NCBI RefSeq assembly: GCF_000174415.1
Contig: NZ_ACJM01000007.1
Location: 62,001 to 126,000, forward strand
Direction of reading: 5' to 3'
DNA from: Dethiobacter alkaliphilus AHT 1
GTDB taxonomy: Bacteria; Bacillota; Dethiobacteria; Dethiobacterales; Dethiobacteraceae
DNA: 64,000 nucleotides
The translations under genes were made by a program, and so were the position numbers. Of the stretch, positions 18,095 through 26,770 are shown one piece after another; the stretch's first letter is position 1; each line of letters starts with the position of its first letter. Under the pieces are notes generated by a model. That model saw only the letters and a list, made by a program, of their open reading frames with translations, was not told where the DNA came from and did no database searches.

Positions 18095-19003
18095 TTATTC
18101 CCAGTAGCGGGGAGCTATCCTCCACTTATGGCCTAGAGCCAAATCAAATGACTGTGGTGTAAACTTCCCCATACCTGACTTTGGGTAATGCGTCATTTCG
18201 CCAAAATAAATATTGTCTTTTATTGCATAAAGGTCAACTCGAACAAAGTCAAAATTCATGCCGAGTAATTCAGCTAATTCAAGCATGCGAGTATATGCTA
18301 ATGGTTTTGATATTTCATTTCCTTGTTTTTGCATTGACTTTGTTGCAGGTATAATTTTCCATTCTCGTGTATATAAAGTTAATGTTCTCGCCGATTCTTC
18401 AAAACGATCGGAGTCAACCTGCACCATTTCACACTTTCCATTAAAAACAAAAAATTTAAAGTCCTTAGGGATATTACCATTTTCATCTAGCAATAATTCT
18501 TCTACCACAATTTTTCGTTCAATCTTCTGATAAGCCCATTCATGATACATGACACCATATGATTTCTGCAACCACTTCTTACATTTATTGATTATTTCTT
18601 TTTTTGTATATGTTGAGTTTTCATCAATAATAAGATTTTGTCCCGAACCAAAATTCGACTTGATAATATACTTTGTCGGAAGTTCATCAAAAGGAATAGT
18701 TTTAGGATTATCCGTCACATACAGCAAAGGGACCAATACTTCTTTGCCATCTTTTTCTCCTAGTTTTTCGATAATATACTCTCTAACTCTATGTTTATCA
18801 GCTGTGAGTGGCAATAGAGGATTCCTGTCGTTAATTTTTTTCCACACAATTTTTTCGTTGAAAGTTTTAGGATTTTTCAAATCCAAAGGATAGCCATGAC
18901 GTTTATAAAACTTCCTTTTTTGAAATGGATAACCTGTTATTCTATCGATGGCTGTATATCCATGTTTGTAAATTTCTTTAATAATTAAAATTAAATTGGT
19001 CAT
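18095..19003 (-). CDS. TupA-like ATP-grasp ligase
   Basis: An ATP-grasp protein of 302 residues resembling the teichuronopeptide-biosynthesis TupA group. I chose ATG 19001-19003, with AAAGGTGG about 8 bases upstream; a GTG four codons earlier overlaps that site. Family marks are 'NPKTFNEKIVWKKIND', 'LPTKYIIKSNFGSGQN' (ATP-binding), 'KIVVEELL', 'PKDFKFFVFNGKCEMVQVD' and 'MNFDFVRVDLY...FGEMT', which provides the terminal acidic metal ligands. Known TupA is linked to attaching glutamate-rich peptide to a uronic-acid polymer in Bacillus. The Ugd and epimerase genes here fit with peptide or amino-acid linkage to a uronate, but the substrate is unproven. Confidence 0.8.
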   Translation of the reverse strand: MTNLILIIKEIYKHGYTAIDRITGYPFQKRKFYKRHGYPLDLKNPKTFNEKIVWKKINDRNPLLPLTADKHRVREYIIEKLGEKDGKEVLVPLLYVTDNPKTIPFDELPTKYIIKSNFGSGQNLIIDENSTYTKKEIINKCKKWLQKSYGVMYHEWAYQKIERKIVVEELLLDENGNIPKDFKFFVFNGKCEMVQVDSDRFEESARTLTLYTREWKIIPATKSMQKQGNEISKPLAYTRMLELAELLGMNFDFVRVDLYAIKDNIYFGEMTHYPKSGMGKFTPQSFDLALGHKWRIAPRYWE

Positions 19004-19070
19004 TTTTTCTTCCACCTTTAAATACAGTATTCAGATGCCCTCTGTTAATTTCAGCTACCCTATCCAGAAT

Positions 19071-20441
19071 TTATTTAGCTTTATTGCCTCTGTCAAAATG
19101 TCGACTTTTGTGAATCGTAACAGCAATAAGAATTATATTGACTACAGCTCCTGCTAAACTATAGAGAATTACAGCCACCAAATCATTTTGTAACAAATAT
19201 GCTCCAACCAACAAACCCACCGATCTAGCAACAATACTAATAACAGATATATTTAAATGAAATTTTTGTTCTGACAAGACTGGCAAGGTTTTTACACTCG
19301 GCTTGTTGACGAAAGCAAAGAAGGACCACAGTGCCATCCATCTTGCATATTCACCTGCTACTATCCAATCTGCACCAAAGACAAATTGAAACAAGATCGG
19401 CCCAAAGATGAACACGATACCAAATGGTACAATACCCACTATGACTAACGATAACGTTGCTTTTTTTAAGATCTTCGCAATTTTTTCATGATTATGCGCT
19501 GCGCTGGCGATGTGTGGGTAAAAAACATCTCCAATCGCATTACCGATTAATTCAGTTGGCAATTTTAGTACTTTTTTTCCAATGGCATAAAACCCAGCTG
19601 CTGCTGGCCCAAAGAAAGCCGTCAATATCAATACCGGAAGACTTTGCGAGATTCCGTTTATGAATACTTCTGGTGCACGGTATTTAGGAAAATCATCATA
19701 TTTTTTTGCAAGTGATCGTAGGGGTGTAGGTAAGTGTTTTTTATTCTGTTCCTCTTCTGAACTTATATCTTGCCTAACAATCCTTGCACCCCAAACGAGC
19801 ATCAATGTATGTAATGCATGTCCAAGTGTTGCAATGATTATTAAAGTGGCCGCAATAGGATGAAACAAACCAAATCCTGATTTTGTACCGTTGACCACAA
19901 GTGCCTGCGCAACAGCGACTTTTGCCCTTACAGCAAACTGTTTTTTTCGGATTAGCCATTGCTGTGTGACTTGAAGGCCGGAAGCAAAGACCATCACCAG
20001 TGGTATTAGCATCAAGTATGGTGACAAAACCTGGATTTGGAGCACGCTTACAACCGTATCACCAAAGAAAATAAACAGCAATGCTACCAGGGCAGACATC
20101 GCTACTGCGATATAAAGTGATAATCGTATCAAACCTTTAGCATCAGAATCTTCTTTCGGCAATACGATAGCAATAGGGTATGTTAACGCTGCAATGGGAG
20201 TAGCGATAGCGACCATTGATGTAAACACACCAAGAACACCAAACGCCTCCGGTCCGTAAAGCCTTGTAATAATTGGAGCAAAGAGCATGGTTATGCCCTG
20301 CGCTGCGGCTGTTCCTGACGCCACTGTAAACACGTTGCGGATAAATTTCTTTTTAGAAAGCTTAGTCAGTGTTTTTTTATTCAACTTATTGTTTAGAAGG
20401 CAAGAAATAGACAACACATATTTTTTTATTATAGAAATCAT
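19071..20441 (-). CDS. wzx: Polysaccharide flippase (Wzx-like, MOP superfamily)
   Basis: A membrane protein of 456 residues with about 12 hydrophobic segments. The amino-terminal block 'FIRNVFTVASGTAAAQGITMLFAPIITRLYGPEAFG' region is typical of lipopolysaccharide/teichuronic-type Wzx transporters. It should flip undecaprenyl-diphosphate-linked repeat units outward for the polymerase at 13679. An alternative start a few dozen codons inside is possible. It sits between the TupA-like ligase and a GT4 gene in the same operon. Confidence 0.88.
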   Translation of the reverse strand: MISIIKKYVLSISCLLNNKLNKKTLTKLSKKKFIRNVFTVASGTAAAQGITMLFAPIITRLYGPEAFGVLGVFTSMVAIATPIAALTYPIAIVLPKEDSDAKGLIRLSLYIAVAMSALVALLFIFFGDTVVSVLQIQVLSPYLMLIPLVMVFASGLQVTQQWLIRKKQFAVRAKVAVAQALVVNGTKSGFGLFHPIAATLIIIATLGHALHTLMLVWGARIVRQDISSEEEQNKKHLPTPLRSLAKKYDDFPKYRAPEVFINGISQSLPVLILTAFFGPAAAGFYAIGKKVLKLPTELIGNAIGDVFYPHIASAAHNHEKIAKILKKATLSLVIVGIVPFGIVFIFGPILFQFVFGADWIVAGEYARWMALWSFFAFVNKPSVKTLPVLSEQKFHLNISVISIVARSVGLLVGAYLLQNDLVAVILYSLAGAVVNIILIAVTIHKSRHFDRGNKAK

Positions 20442-20472
20442 TCCAGCATGCTCCTATATGATCACATAGTTA

Positions 20473-21579
20473 TTATGTTTTATTTGTTTTTATATAAAAA
20501 TCCTGATACCAGTTGGCTACTGCTTCAGTATCATATCCTGCTTCTACAATTGCGTTATAAGTATTTCTACGTTCAAGGCTTTGCGAAAATTTCATCACCT
20601 TTTCTGCCCAGTACGCTGCACTCTTATCAAGTGATACATATTCCACCAGATCAGTTATTTTCACTTCATTCGTAATTTTGTCTGATATCACGCACGGCAA
20701 TCCTGCCGCTTGAGCTTCAAGCACAACTCCGGGCAAGCCTTCAAAATGAGATGGAAAAAGAAGAATATCCATCGCTTGAAGAAGTTCAGGAACATCCGTC
20801 CGTATCCCTGTAAGAATAACTGAATGGTCAATTCCAAAATCAGAAATCTGCTGTTCAATTTCATTCCTCAAAGGGCCATCTCCAATCAACACCAGTACAG
20901 CATCTTTATTATTCTTTACTATCAGCTTGAACGTTTCTAATAGGAATGAATGGTTTTTTTGGGAATGGAATCTGCCAATATGAGAAACAACAAACTTGTT
21001 TTCAATGCCCAGTTCCTTTCGCTTAATATCTCTCATCTCTTTATCGAATGAATATTTCAATGCTTCAATCGCGTTTGGGATAATTTTTACAAACCCTTTG
21101 TCTACTACATCTCGTCCGAACTCGCTGATACCAGCCAATTGTGAAACTGCAAATAAATGTGTGGCATATAATTTGGTCAATTTACAGATATATTTCTTTA
21201 TGATATTTTCTTTATTGGAATTTCTTGCATGTGCAATTCTTACTGGCACATTATTTTTCCTAGCTTCATTCAAGTAAACAAATCCCGTATTAGTTTGATG
21301 TCCGTGAACAATTTTATATTCTGGATGTTCTTTGAAGAATAGATTCCATGCTCTTTTATAATCAAAATAATTCTTACCATTAAATCTTGGAAAGCAATAT
21401 ATTTTACCACCTAACGCGCTAACTTCATCTGTAAAGAAACACTTATCATCTGTATGAATTGCAAAGTCAAATTGAACTTTAGTCTTATCAATTTTTCTAT
21501 AGATATCCATAGTTCTACTTTCAGCTCCACCTGAATCTAGGCGACCGAATACGTGTAGAACTCTAATTGTTTTATTCAT
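20473..21579 (-). CDS. Family 4 glycosyltransferase
   Basis: GT4 enzyme of 368 residues. I chose ATG 21577-21579, preceded by GAGG with about 9-base spacing; it begins 4 bases after the upstream GT stop. The longer frame overlaps that gene. Motifs: 'VFGRLDSGGAESRTMDIYR' near the N-terminus, 'HIGRFHSQKNHSFLLETF' at the start of the donor lobe, and 'FPSHFEGLPGVVLEAQAAGLPCVIS' as the E-x7-E block. It resembles EpsF-type transferases of Gram-positive exopolysaccharide loci. Donor sugar unknown. Confidence 0.88.
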   Translation of the reverse strand: MNKTIRVLHVFGRLDSGGAESRTMDIYRKIDKTKVQFDFAIHTDDKCFFTDEVSALGGKIYCFPRFNGKNYFDYKRAWNLFFKEHPEYKIVHGHQTNTGFVYLNEARKNNVPVRIAHARNSNKENIIKKYICKLTKLYATHLFAVSQLAGISEFGRDVVDKGFVKIIPNAIEALKYSFDKEMRDIKRKELGIENKFVVSHIGRFHSQKNHSFLLETFKLIVKNNKDAVLVLIGDGPLRNEIEQQISDFGIDHSVILTGIRTDVPELLQAMDILLFPSHFEGLPGVVLEAQAAGLPCVISDKITNEVKITDLVEYVSLDKSAAYWAEKVMKFSQSLERRNTYNAIVEAGYDTEAVANWYQDFYIKTNKT

Positions 21580-21583
21580 ATCA

Positions 21584-22693
21584 TCAAATCCTCTTATGAT
21601 GCAATTTATTGATCTCATCTAAATAAGCATCAATCACTATCTGTCGATCAAACTCCCTCTCAACCTTTGCTCTACCGGCTAGTCCCATCTGAATCTTCTC
21701 CTCAAATTTTAAGTTTAAGAATCTCTTCACCTTATCTATTAAGTCATCCGAGCTTCTAGTATTAAACAAATAACCGGTCACTCCATCATCAATGACATCT
21801 TTAGAACCATTTATCTTAGAAGCGATACATACTCTTCCCATAGCTGCAGATTCAAGAAGTACATTTGGCACACCTTCTCCTCCATGAGAAGGCAGGATTG
21901 TGCAGTGACACATCTCAATCCAAGATTTTATATCTTTCTGGAATCCTATGTAATCAATGATCCCTTTTGAGTTATATTCATCGATGATTAACTTGTACTT
22001 TTCTTCTTCAATAAACCCTGCAATGTAGAAGTTCGTATTTGGATACTCGTCTTTCACTACTCTTGCGGTCTCCAAGTACTGATCTATACCTTTCAATTCC
22101 ATGACTCTTCCCATGAAAATGAAGTTAATTTCATCATTTGAAGGAAGGACACTGACTTTGAATTGGCCTAAATTCACACCAGATCCAGGAAGCATAGCAT
22201 AATTATCTTTCACCATATTATTCTTTACGAATAGATCTTTGTCTCCACTGTTCTGAAAAAAAACCTTGTAAGACTTCTTAATAGAGAACCTATAAAGAAG
22301 CTTCGCAACTTCACTCACAAAGTTTCTTTTCAAAAAAGTCCCGCCGGTACCAGTGATATTATTGACATGCTTATTTTTAGTAATATTTGAAGCTATAGAT
22401 CCATAGATATTAGGTTTTATGGTGTAGGAGAAAATAATATCTGGTTTAACAGCTTTCATTATTCTTATATATTTCAGGACTAGCCTGATATCTTTAACAG
22501 GATTAATTCCTCTTCGTTCAACTGGTGTTTCAATAATCTTACAACCAATGTCGGTAAAGAACTTGTTATCATCTGACCTAGGCATCGATATAAAAACTTC
22601 ATGCCCTTTTTCATTAAGCTTCTGTATCATTTCTTTTCTAAAATTGTATAAGGTTATAAAATGATTTGATAAAATTAAAATTCTCTTCCCCAT
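21584..22693 (-). CDS. Family 4 glycosyltransferase (galacturonosyl/bacillosamine-type)
   Basis: GT4 of 369 residues beginning 'MGKRILILSNHFITLYNFRKEMI'. Its characteristic 'FSYTIKPNIYGSIAS' and 'NITGTGGTF' blocks are those of the CapM/WbpT/PglA-like group, which often adds the second sugar to the initiating lipid-linked sugar. The donor lobe has 'FMGRVMELKGIDQYLETARVV' and 'LPSHGGEGVPNVLLESAAMGRVCIAS'. As diacetylbacillosamine probably starts the unit in this locus, this enzyme may add the next residue to it. That is an inference from subfamily. Confidence 0.87.
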   Translation of the reverse strand: MGKRILILSNHFITLYNFRKEMIQKLNEKGHEVFISMPRSDDNKFFTDIGCKIIETPVERRGINPVKDIRLVLKYIRIMKAVKPDIIFSYTIKPNIYGSIASNITKNKHVNNITGTGGTFLKRNFVSEVAKLLYRFSIKKSYKVFFQNSGDKDLFVKNNMVKDNYAMLPGSGVNLGQFKVSVLPSNDEINFIFMGRVMELKGIDQYLETARVVKDEYPNTNFYIAGFIEEEKYKLIIDEYNSKGIIDYIGFQKDIKSWIEMCHCTILPSHGGEGVPNVLLESAAMGRVCIASKINGSKDVIDDGVTGYLFNTRSSDDLIDKVKRFLNLKFEEKIQMGLAGRAKVEREFDRQIVIDAYLDEINKLHHKRI

Positions 22694-22706
22694 TACGGCA
22701 CACCCA

Positions 22707-23591
22707 CTATCTTCCTAAATATTCTCTAATTTCCCTCGCAATACCAGTTTCAAAAGATTCTGGTTTAAATCCAAAGTCGGCTGCTGCTTCCTCATGTGAA
22801 AAGCTTCTGTCTTCACCCATTCTTTGAACTCGTTCGATATAATCAATTTTTCCAAATGTAATCCCTTTTATTGCTCTAGCCAGGAATACACCAAATCCAA
22901 GTGGAAAGCTTAAGAACATTGTTTTCTTGCCTAAGTTATTACTAATCAAGTTAAATGCTTCACGCATTGTGATAGGCTTTTCGCCTGATAAAATATATTC
23001 TGATTTAGCTTCTTTAGCAGGCATCATTAATACATCATAGTAAGCTTTGCCTAAATCTCTGGCATTGACTGGCTGAATCAAACTTTTCCCATGATTAATA
23101 ACAGGAAAGATTCTAAATCTATCAACCATCTTTATAAACTTACTCATATTCCTATCGCACACATCACCATAAATCATAGTTGGCCTCAATATTGTCATGC
23201 TGATATCATTTTTGGTAAGAAGCTCTATAATTTCTCTTTCGATTATTACATATTCTTCAGAAGCAATCCTGAATTTAGAAAAGATGCCTGTTGTATGAAC
23301 ACTAACGATTCGCTTAACATCATTCTTAATAGCAGCATTTAAAACTCTAAGCGTATGCCTAATATTGATGATATGTACAATTCTATCTACACCTTTCGTT
23401 ACTTCATCTAGGAATGCTTCATCATGGATATCCCCATAAACCTTCTCAATATTTAATCCGCTGTTATCAAGCCTTGAGGTGTCAGATGTTTCTCTAACAA
23501 TGCAGCGGATTGCCCCTTCATATTTATGATCAATAAGCTCTTGTAAGAAATATCTGCCTGTATGTCCTGTAATTCCGGTCACTAATAACAT
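22707..23591 (-). CDS. Atypical SDR NAD(P)-binding sugar epimerase/reductase
   Basis: A 294-residue extended/atypical short-chain dehydrogenase with N-terminal 'LLVTGITGHTGRYFLQEL' and a downstream 'ILRPTMIYGD' block. The usual YxxxK motif is not evident: the region reads 'SEEYVIIEREII', with Y but glutamate in place of lysine. Relatives occur in polysaccharide loci as 4-keto-sugar reductases or epimerases. The gene follows the sugar transferase gene after about 10 bases and precedes a GT4. Substrate is unknown. Confidence 0.75.
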   Translation of the reverse strand: MLLVTGITGHTGRYFLQELIDHKYEGAIRCIVRETSDTSRLDNSGLNIEKVYGDIHDEAFLDEVTKGVDRIVHIINIRHTLRVLNAAIKNDVKRIVSVHTTGIFSKFRIASEEYVIIEREIIELLTKNDISMTILRPTMIYGDVCDRNMSKFIKMVDRFRIFPVINHGKSLIQPVNARDLGKAYYDVLMMPAKEAKSEYILSGEKPITMREAFNLISNNLGKKTMFLSFPLGFGVFLARAIKGITFGKIDYIERVQRMGEDRSFSHEEAAADFGFKPESFETGIAREIREYLGR

Positions 23592-23601
23592 CTGCTCACC
23601 C

Positions 23602-24240
23602 CTAGTATTTCACTGTCTTCTCTTCTTCCTTTGTAGCAGAAATCTCTTTCTTTGCCCCAGTCCCACCTTCAACAACCCCATCACTTTTCAGGACGCTAAA
23701 AATAGTACCAAAGAAGCATCTAACATCCATTAAAAACCCTATCTTCTCAACATACTCTCCATCAAGCTTTGCCTTAACCTCAATAGGAAGCTCATCTCTA
23801 CCATTTATCTGCGCCCATCCAGTGAGTCCTACGGGCATGTCATTGGCACCATACTTGTCTCTCTCTTCAATCAGGTCATACTGGTTCCATAAGGCAGGGC
23901 GGGGACCGATTATTGACATGGTTCCCCGAAGTATGTTGATAATCTGTGGAAGCTCATCGAGACTGGTCTTTCGCAGAAACTTACCCATTTTTGTAATGTA
24001 CTGATCTGGATTTTCAAGCAGGTGTGTCGGAGTATCCTTAGGCGTATCAATTCTCATGGTTCGAAACTTCAAGATATTAAAATGTGTTTTATGAATTCCA
24101 ACTCTCTTCTGTTTGAATAAAACAGGACCTTTCGAATCTATCTTTATCGCAATGATGAGTAGTAAAAATAATGGCGATAATACAATCAAGCCTATTAACG
24201 CAAGTATAAAATCAGTTGCCCTCTTAACTCTTAAATACAT
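23602..24240 (-). CDS. Initiating sugar-phosphate transferase (PglC-like)
   Basis: A small monotopic phosphoglycosyl transferase of 212 residues. ATG 24238-24240 follows the acetyltransferase stop codon by one base, which suggests coupled translation. It has one N-terminal membrane helix ('FILALIGLIVLSPLFLLLI'), 'GPVLFKQKRVG', 'KFRTMR', the catalytic D-E pair in 'SLDELPQIINIL' and 'MSIIGPRPALW'. It transfers a sugar phosphate from a UDP-sugar to undecaprenyl phosphate. Because PglD-, PglE- and PglF-like genes lie beside it, UDP-diacetylbacillosamine is the likely donor. It probably replaces the broken paralogue at 25044. Confidence 0.9.
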   Translation of the reverse strand: MYLRVKRATDFILALIGLIVLSPLFLLLIIAIKIDSKGPVLFKQKRVGIHKTHFNILKFRTMRIDTPKDTPTHLLENPDQYITKMGKFLRKTSLDELPQIINILRGTMSIIGPRPALWNQYDLIEERDKYGANDMPVGLTGWAQINGRDELPIEVKAKLDGEYVEKIGFLMDVRCFFGTIFSVLKSDGVVEGGTGAKKEISATKEEEKTVKY

Positions 24241-24241
24241 T

Positions 24242-24805
24242 TCACACACCTACTCCAAAGGAAAACCCATTCGCTTCCATAAATTCCTGCGGTGTTGGCA
24301 TATCATCACGCTTATACACGGCTCCACTATCAATCTTCGTATTGGCCTTCACCATGCAATGGGCTTTGACGATGGCTCCACAGTCTACATGACATCCAAA
24401 CCCAATGAATGTATCATGATCTACAATAGCACCTAAACCTACGATACAGCCTCTCTCAATAACTGAATTTGTATTGACCATAGCCTTAGGCAAGACAGCT
24501 GATCCAGGATAAACTGATGCCGAAGGACTGATATAGGCAGTAGGATGAATCAACACAGGGGTGGTATAACAGTTCTCTTCAAGTCTTGCTATCCATGTCA
24601 TACGAAGCTCGCTATCACTAAGAGCAGGGAAAGCATAGCTGTACTCACCTGCAAATATTTCATTATCGCTTAATTTTCCAATTGCAATATCTGAATTCTC
24701 ATCGTCCAAAAAATCAATCTTATCAAACACGCCCATTGCTTCTGCAATCTCCTTCACAACGCGGCCATGTCCACCTGCACCTAAAATCAATAAGTTCTTA
24801 TTCAT
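24242..24805 (-). CDS. PglD/NeuD-type sugar acetyltransferase
   Basis: A left-handed beta-helix acetyltransferase of 187 residues. ATG 24803-24805 is preceded by GAGGT at suitable distance. The N-terminal Rossmann-like part 'KNLLILGAGGHGRVVKEIAE' binds the UDP-sugar, and hexapeptide repeats follow ('HPTAYISPSASVYPGSAVLPKAMVNTNSVI'), with the likely catalytic histidine in 'GAIVDHDTFIG'. In the bacillosamine pathway PglD acetylates the 4-amino group of UDP-4-amino sugar. Its neighbours PglE-like (25497) and PglF-like (26771) support that substrate. Confidence 0.88.
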   Translation of the reverse strand: MNKNLLILGAGGHGRVVKEIAEAMGVFDKIDFLDDENSDIAIGKLSDNEIFAGEYSYAFPALSDSELRMTWIARLEENCYTTPVLIHPTAYISPSASVYPGSAVLPKAMVNTNSVIERGCIVGLGAIVDHDTFIGFGCHVDCGAIVKAHCMVKANTKIDSGAVYKRDDMPTPQEFMEANGFSFGVGV

Positions 24806-25043
24806 GATCCACACCTCACATTTTCTATTAGGTTTAACTTCGCTATGGCGATATAGAAGGAACAATCAAATAATCCTTGCTCCTCGTAATTCTATTTAAA
24901 AAGCTATGGTTACCCAAAACTCTTATAATCAAGTTTAAAATATACTCTTAAATCGCTGAAACCTTTGATATCAAGCGGTTTGTAGGGTTATCTCTTTAGC
25001 ATGTCCACGCCTCATTAATGCTCAAAAGATAAAAAAACCCCGC
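24806..25043. other. Intergenic region at a probable cassette boundary
   Basis: An AT-rich stretch between the acetyltransferase gene and the truncated transferase gene. It contains the terminator at 25031-25071. It also contains an imperfect palindrome at 24964-24987, centred on GATATC, with AAACC/GGTTT-type outer arms. No gene is visible. The following block of genes differs in base composition by eye (more AT-rich), consistent with a replaced cassette. Confidence 0.4.
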
Positions 25044-25071
25044 TCATATACCATATATTGTGGTTATGCGG
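25031..25071 (-). terminator. Probable rho-independent terminator after the truncated transferase
   Basis: On the minus strand CCGC...GCGG arms with an inner ACCA/TGGT stem (25040-25071, with small bulges) are followed by a run of seven T (complement of 25031-25037). The stop codon of the truncated gene (25044-25046) is inside the hairpin. It would separate the PglF/PglE transcript from the downstream cassette. Confidence 0.6.
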
Positions 25072-25496
25072 CCTATATAACCCCTTATATAGTGGTTTAT
25101 CTCTATTGAATCTCCAAGCGACATATCACCTTTTAAAATATTGAAAAGTTCAGGCAGCTCATCTAAAGACGTCTCCCTTAACAACCTCCCAAACTTTGTT
25201 AACCTCACACTATCCGGCAACAACTCACCATTCTCATCCCGCCCATCCGTCATTGTCCTGAACTTATACATAGTAAAAATCTTTTCATTTAGCCCTGGTC
25301 TTTTCTGCTTAAACAACACTGGGCTGCCTAACTTAACTCTTACCAAGAAAGCCACGACTAGTAAAACAGGACTTAAAACTATAATTGCAATCAAAGACAG
25401 CCCAAAGTCCATCGGCCTCTTAAAATACCTTTTGTATATTCCACCCTTAGCCGGTTGAAATGATGGCTGAATGTTTGGCCTGATTTCAGTTTGCAT
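25044..25496 (-). pseudogene. Truncated sugar-phosphate transferase (PglC-like), 3' end replaced
   Basis: The first 127 or so residues are a normal small phosphoglycosyl transferase: the membrane helix 'FGLSLIAIIVLSPVLLVVAFL', 'GSPVLFKQKRPG', 'YKFRTM' and 'ETSLDELPELFNILKGDMSL'. The family continues with VGPRP, but here the reading runs from GDMSL into 'GDSIEINHY' and ends after 23 unrelated residues. The VGPRP-to-C-terminus part is lost, so it should be inactive. The break marks where foreign sequence was joined. The gene starts right after the PglE-like stop codon, as expected for a native pglFEC order. Confidence 0.85.
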
Positions 25497-26615
25497 CTAT
25501 TTCCACAACCCCTTAATAATCTCACAAACTCTCTGCAAATCCCCATCCGTCATCTTAGTATCAGACGGTAAACAAACCCCATCCTCAAACAACTTCTCCG
25601 ACACAACCCCACCAACACAATTATATTTCTCAAAGAAAGGCTGCAAGTGCATCGGTTTCCAAATTGGCCTAGACTCAATGTTCTCGGCTTCCAGAGCATC
25701 CATAATATCCAAAGGCCTAACTTGCCCACTCAAAGTCATACAACTCAACCAGTAATTAGGCTCATTCCACTCATTAACAGGCATAAACTCAACACCATTA
25801 AGTCCACCTAGCTCCCTCTTATAAAACTCATATATATACTTTTTCTTCTCTACTCTCTCATCTAAAACCCTAAGCTGCCCTCTCCCAATCCCAGCAACAA
25901 CATTGCTCATACGGTAATTAAACCCTAATTCGCTATGCTGATAGTGCCTTGCCGGGTCCCTGGACTGAGTGGACCAAAACCGCACCTTTGCAACTCTCTC
26001 TTCATCATCAGAGACTAACATGCCACCACCTGAAGTAGTAATTATTTTATTCCCATTAAATGAAAAAAAACCGTAGTCTCCGAAGGTGCCGGTATGTTTT
26101 CCTTTGTAATAAGTACCTAAGCTTTCAGCGGCATCTTCTACTAGAACAACATTATGCTTCTTGCATAGCTCAACAATTTTATCCATATCAGCAGACAAGC
26201 CATAGAGGTGGACGACTATAACCGCTTTTACTTCTGGATACTTATGAAAGGCTTCCTCTAAAGCTTTAGGGCACATATTCCATGTCTCGTAGTCACTATC
26301 TATAAAAACAGGAATTGCATTCTGATAAATAATTGGGTTAGCCGTCGCCGAGAAAGTTAGTGAGGGGCAAAACACAATATCTCCTGCACCAACCCCTGCG
26401 GCTCTTAGTGCTAAATGAATAGCTGCTGTTCCAGAAGAAAGTGCGGCAGCTGCTTTACAGCCGACTTTGGCAGCCAGTTCATTTTCAAACTCATTGACGT
26501 TATTACCTAGAGGGGCAATCCAGTTAGTATCAAACGCTTCCTGTATATATTGCATTTCATATCCTTTGTCACTCATGTGGGGTGATGAAAGATAAATTCT
26601 TTTCTTACTTGTCAT
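25497..26615 (-). CDS. PglE-like DegT/DnrJ/EryC1/StrS aminotransferase
   Basis: A PLP-dependent sugar aminotransferase of 372 residues. The lysine that binds PLP is in 'FFSFNGNKIITTSGGGML', and the cofactor-binding aspartate lies in 'VLVEDAAESLGT'. The N-terminus 'IYLSSPHMSDKGYEMQYI' and 'FDTNWIAPLGNNV' are typical of enzymes that aminate UDP-4-keto-6-deoxy-GlcNAc at C4. It acts between the PglF-like dehydratase (26771) and the PglD-like acetyltransferase (24242), giving UDP-diacetylbacillosamine. A hairpin with a T-run lies in the gap before it (26662-26696). Confidence 0.92.
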   Translation of the reverse strand: MTSKKRIYLSSPHMSDKGYEMQYIQEAFDTNWIAPLGNNVNEFENELAAKVGCKAAAALSSGTAAIHLALRAAGVGAGDIVFCPSLTFSATANPIIYQNAIPVFIDSDYETWNMCPKALEEAFHKYPEVKAVIVVHLYGLSADMDKIVELCKKHNVVLVEDAAESLGTYYKGKHTGTFGDYGFFSFNGNKIITTSGGGMLVSDDEERVAKVRFWSTQSRDPARHYQHSELGFNYRMSNVVAGIGRGQLRVLDERVEKKKYIYEFYKRELGGLNGVEFMPVNEWNEPNYWLSCMTLSGQVRPLDIMDALEAENIESRPIWKPMHLQPFFEKYNCVGGVVSEKLFEDGVCLPSDTKMTDGDLQRVCEIIKGLWK

Positions 26616-26661
26616 TAGGCTAATACTCCCTCTTAAAGCTCTTAAAATTGAACATACAGGT

Positions 26662-26696
26662 GAGAAAAATGCACGCCAAGTGTCGCGGCGTGCATT
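26662..26696 (-). terminator. Hairpin with T-run between pglF-like and pglE-like genes
   Basis: AATGCACGCC (26668-26677) pairs with GGCGTGCATT (26687-26696), a 10-base perfect stem with a 9-base loop. On the minus strand it is followed by TTTTT (complement of 26663-26669). It has the form of a rho-independent terminator or attenuator inside the pathway operon. Confidence 0.7.
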
Positions 26697-26770
26697 TCCC
26701 TACACTTCTCATTATAAATTCATAGCGCATTCCAATAATTTGCATCTACTTCGCTAAATACCAATTAAGA

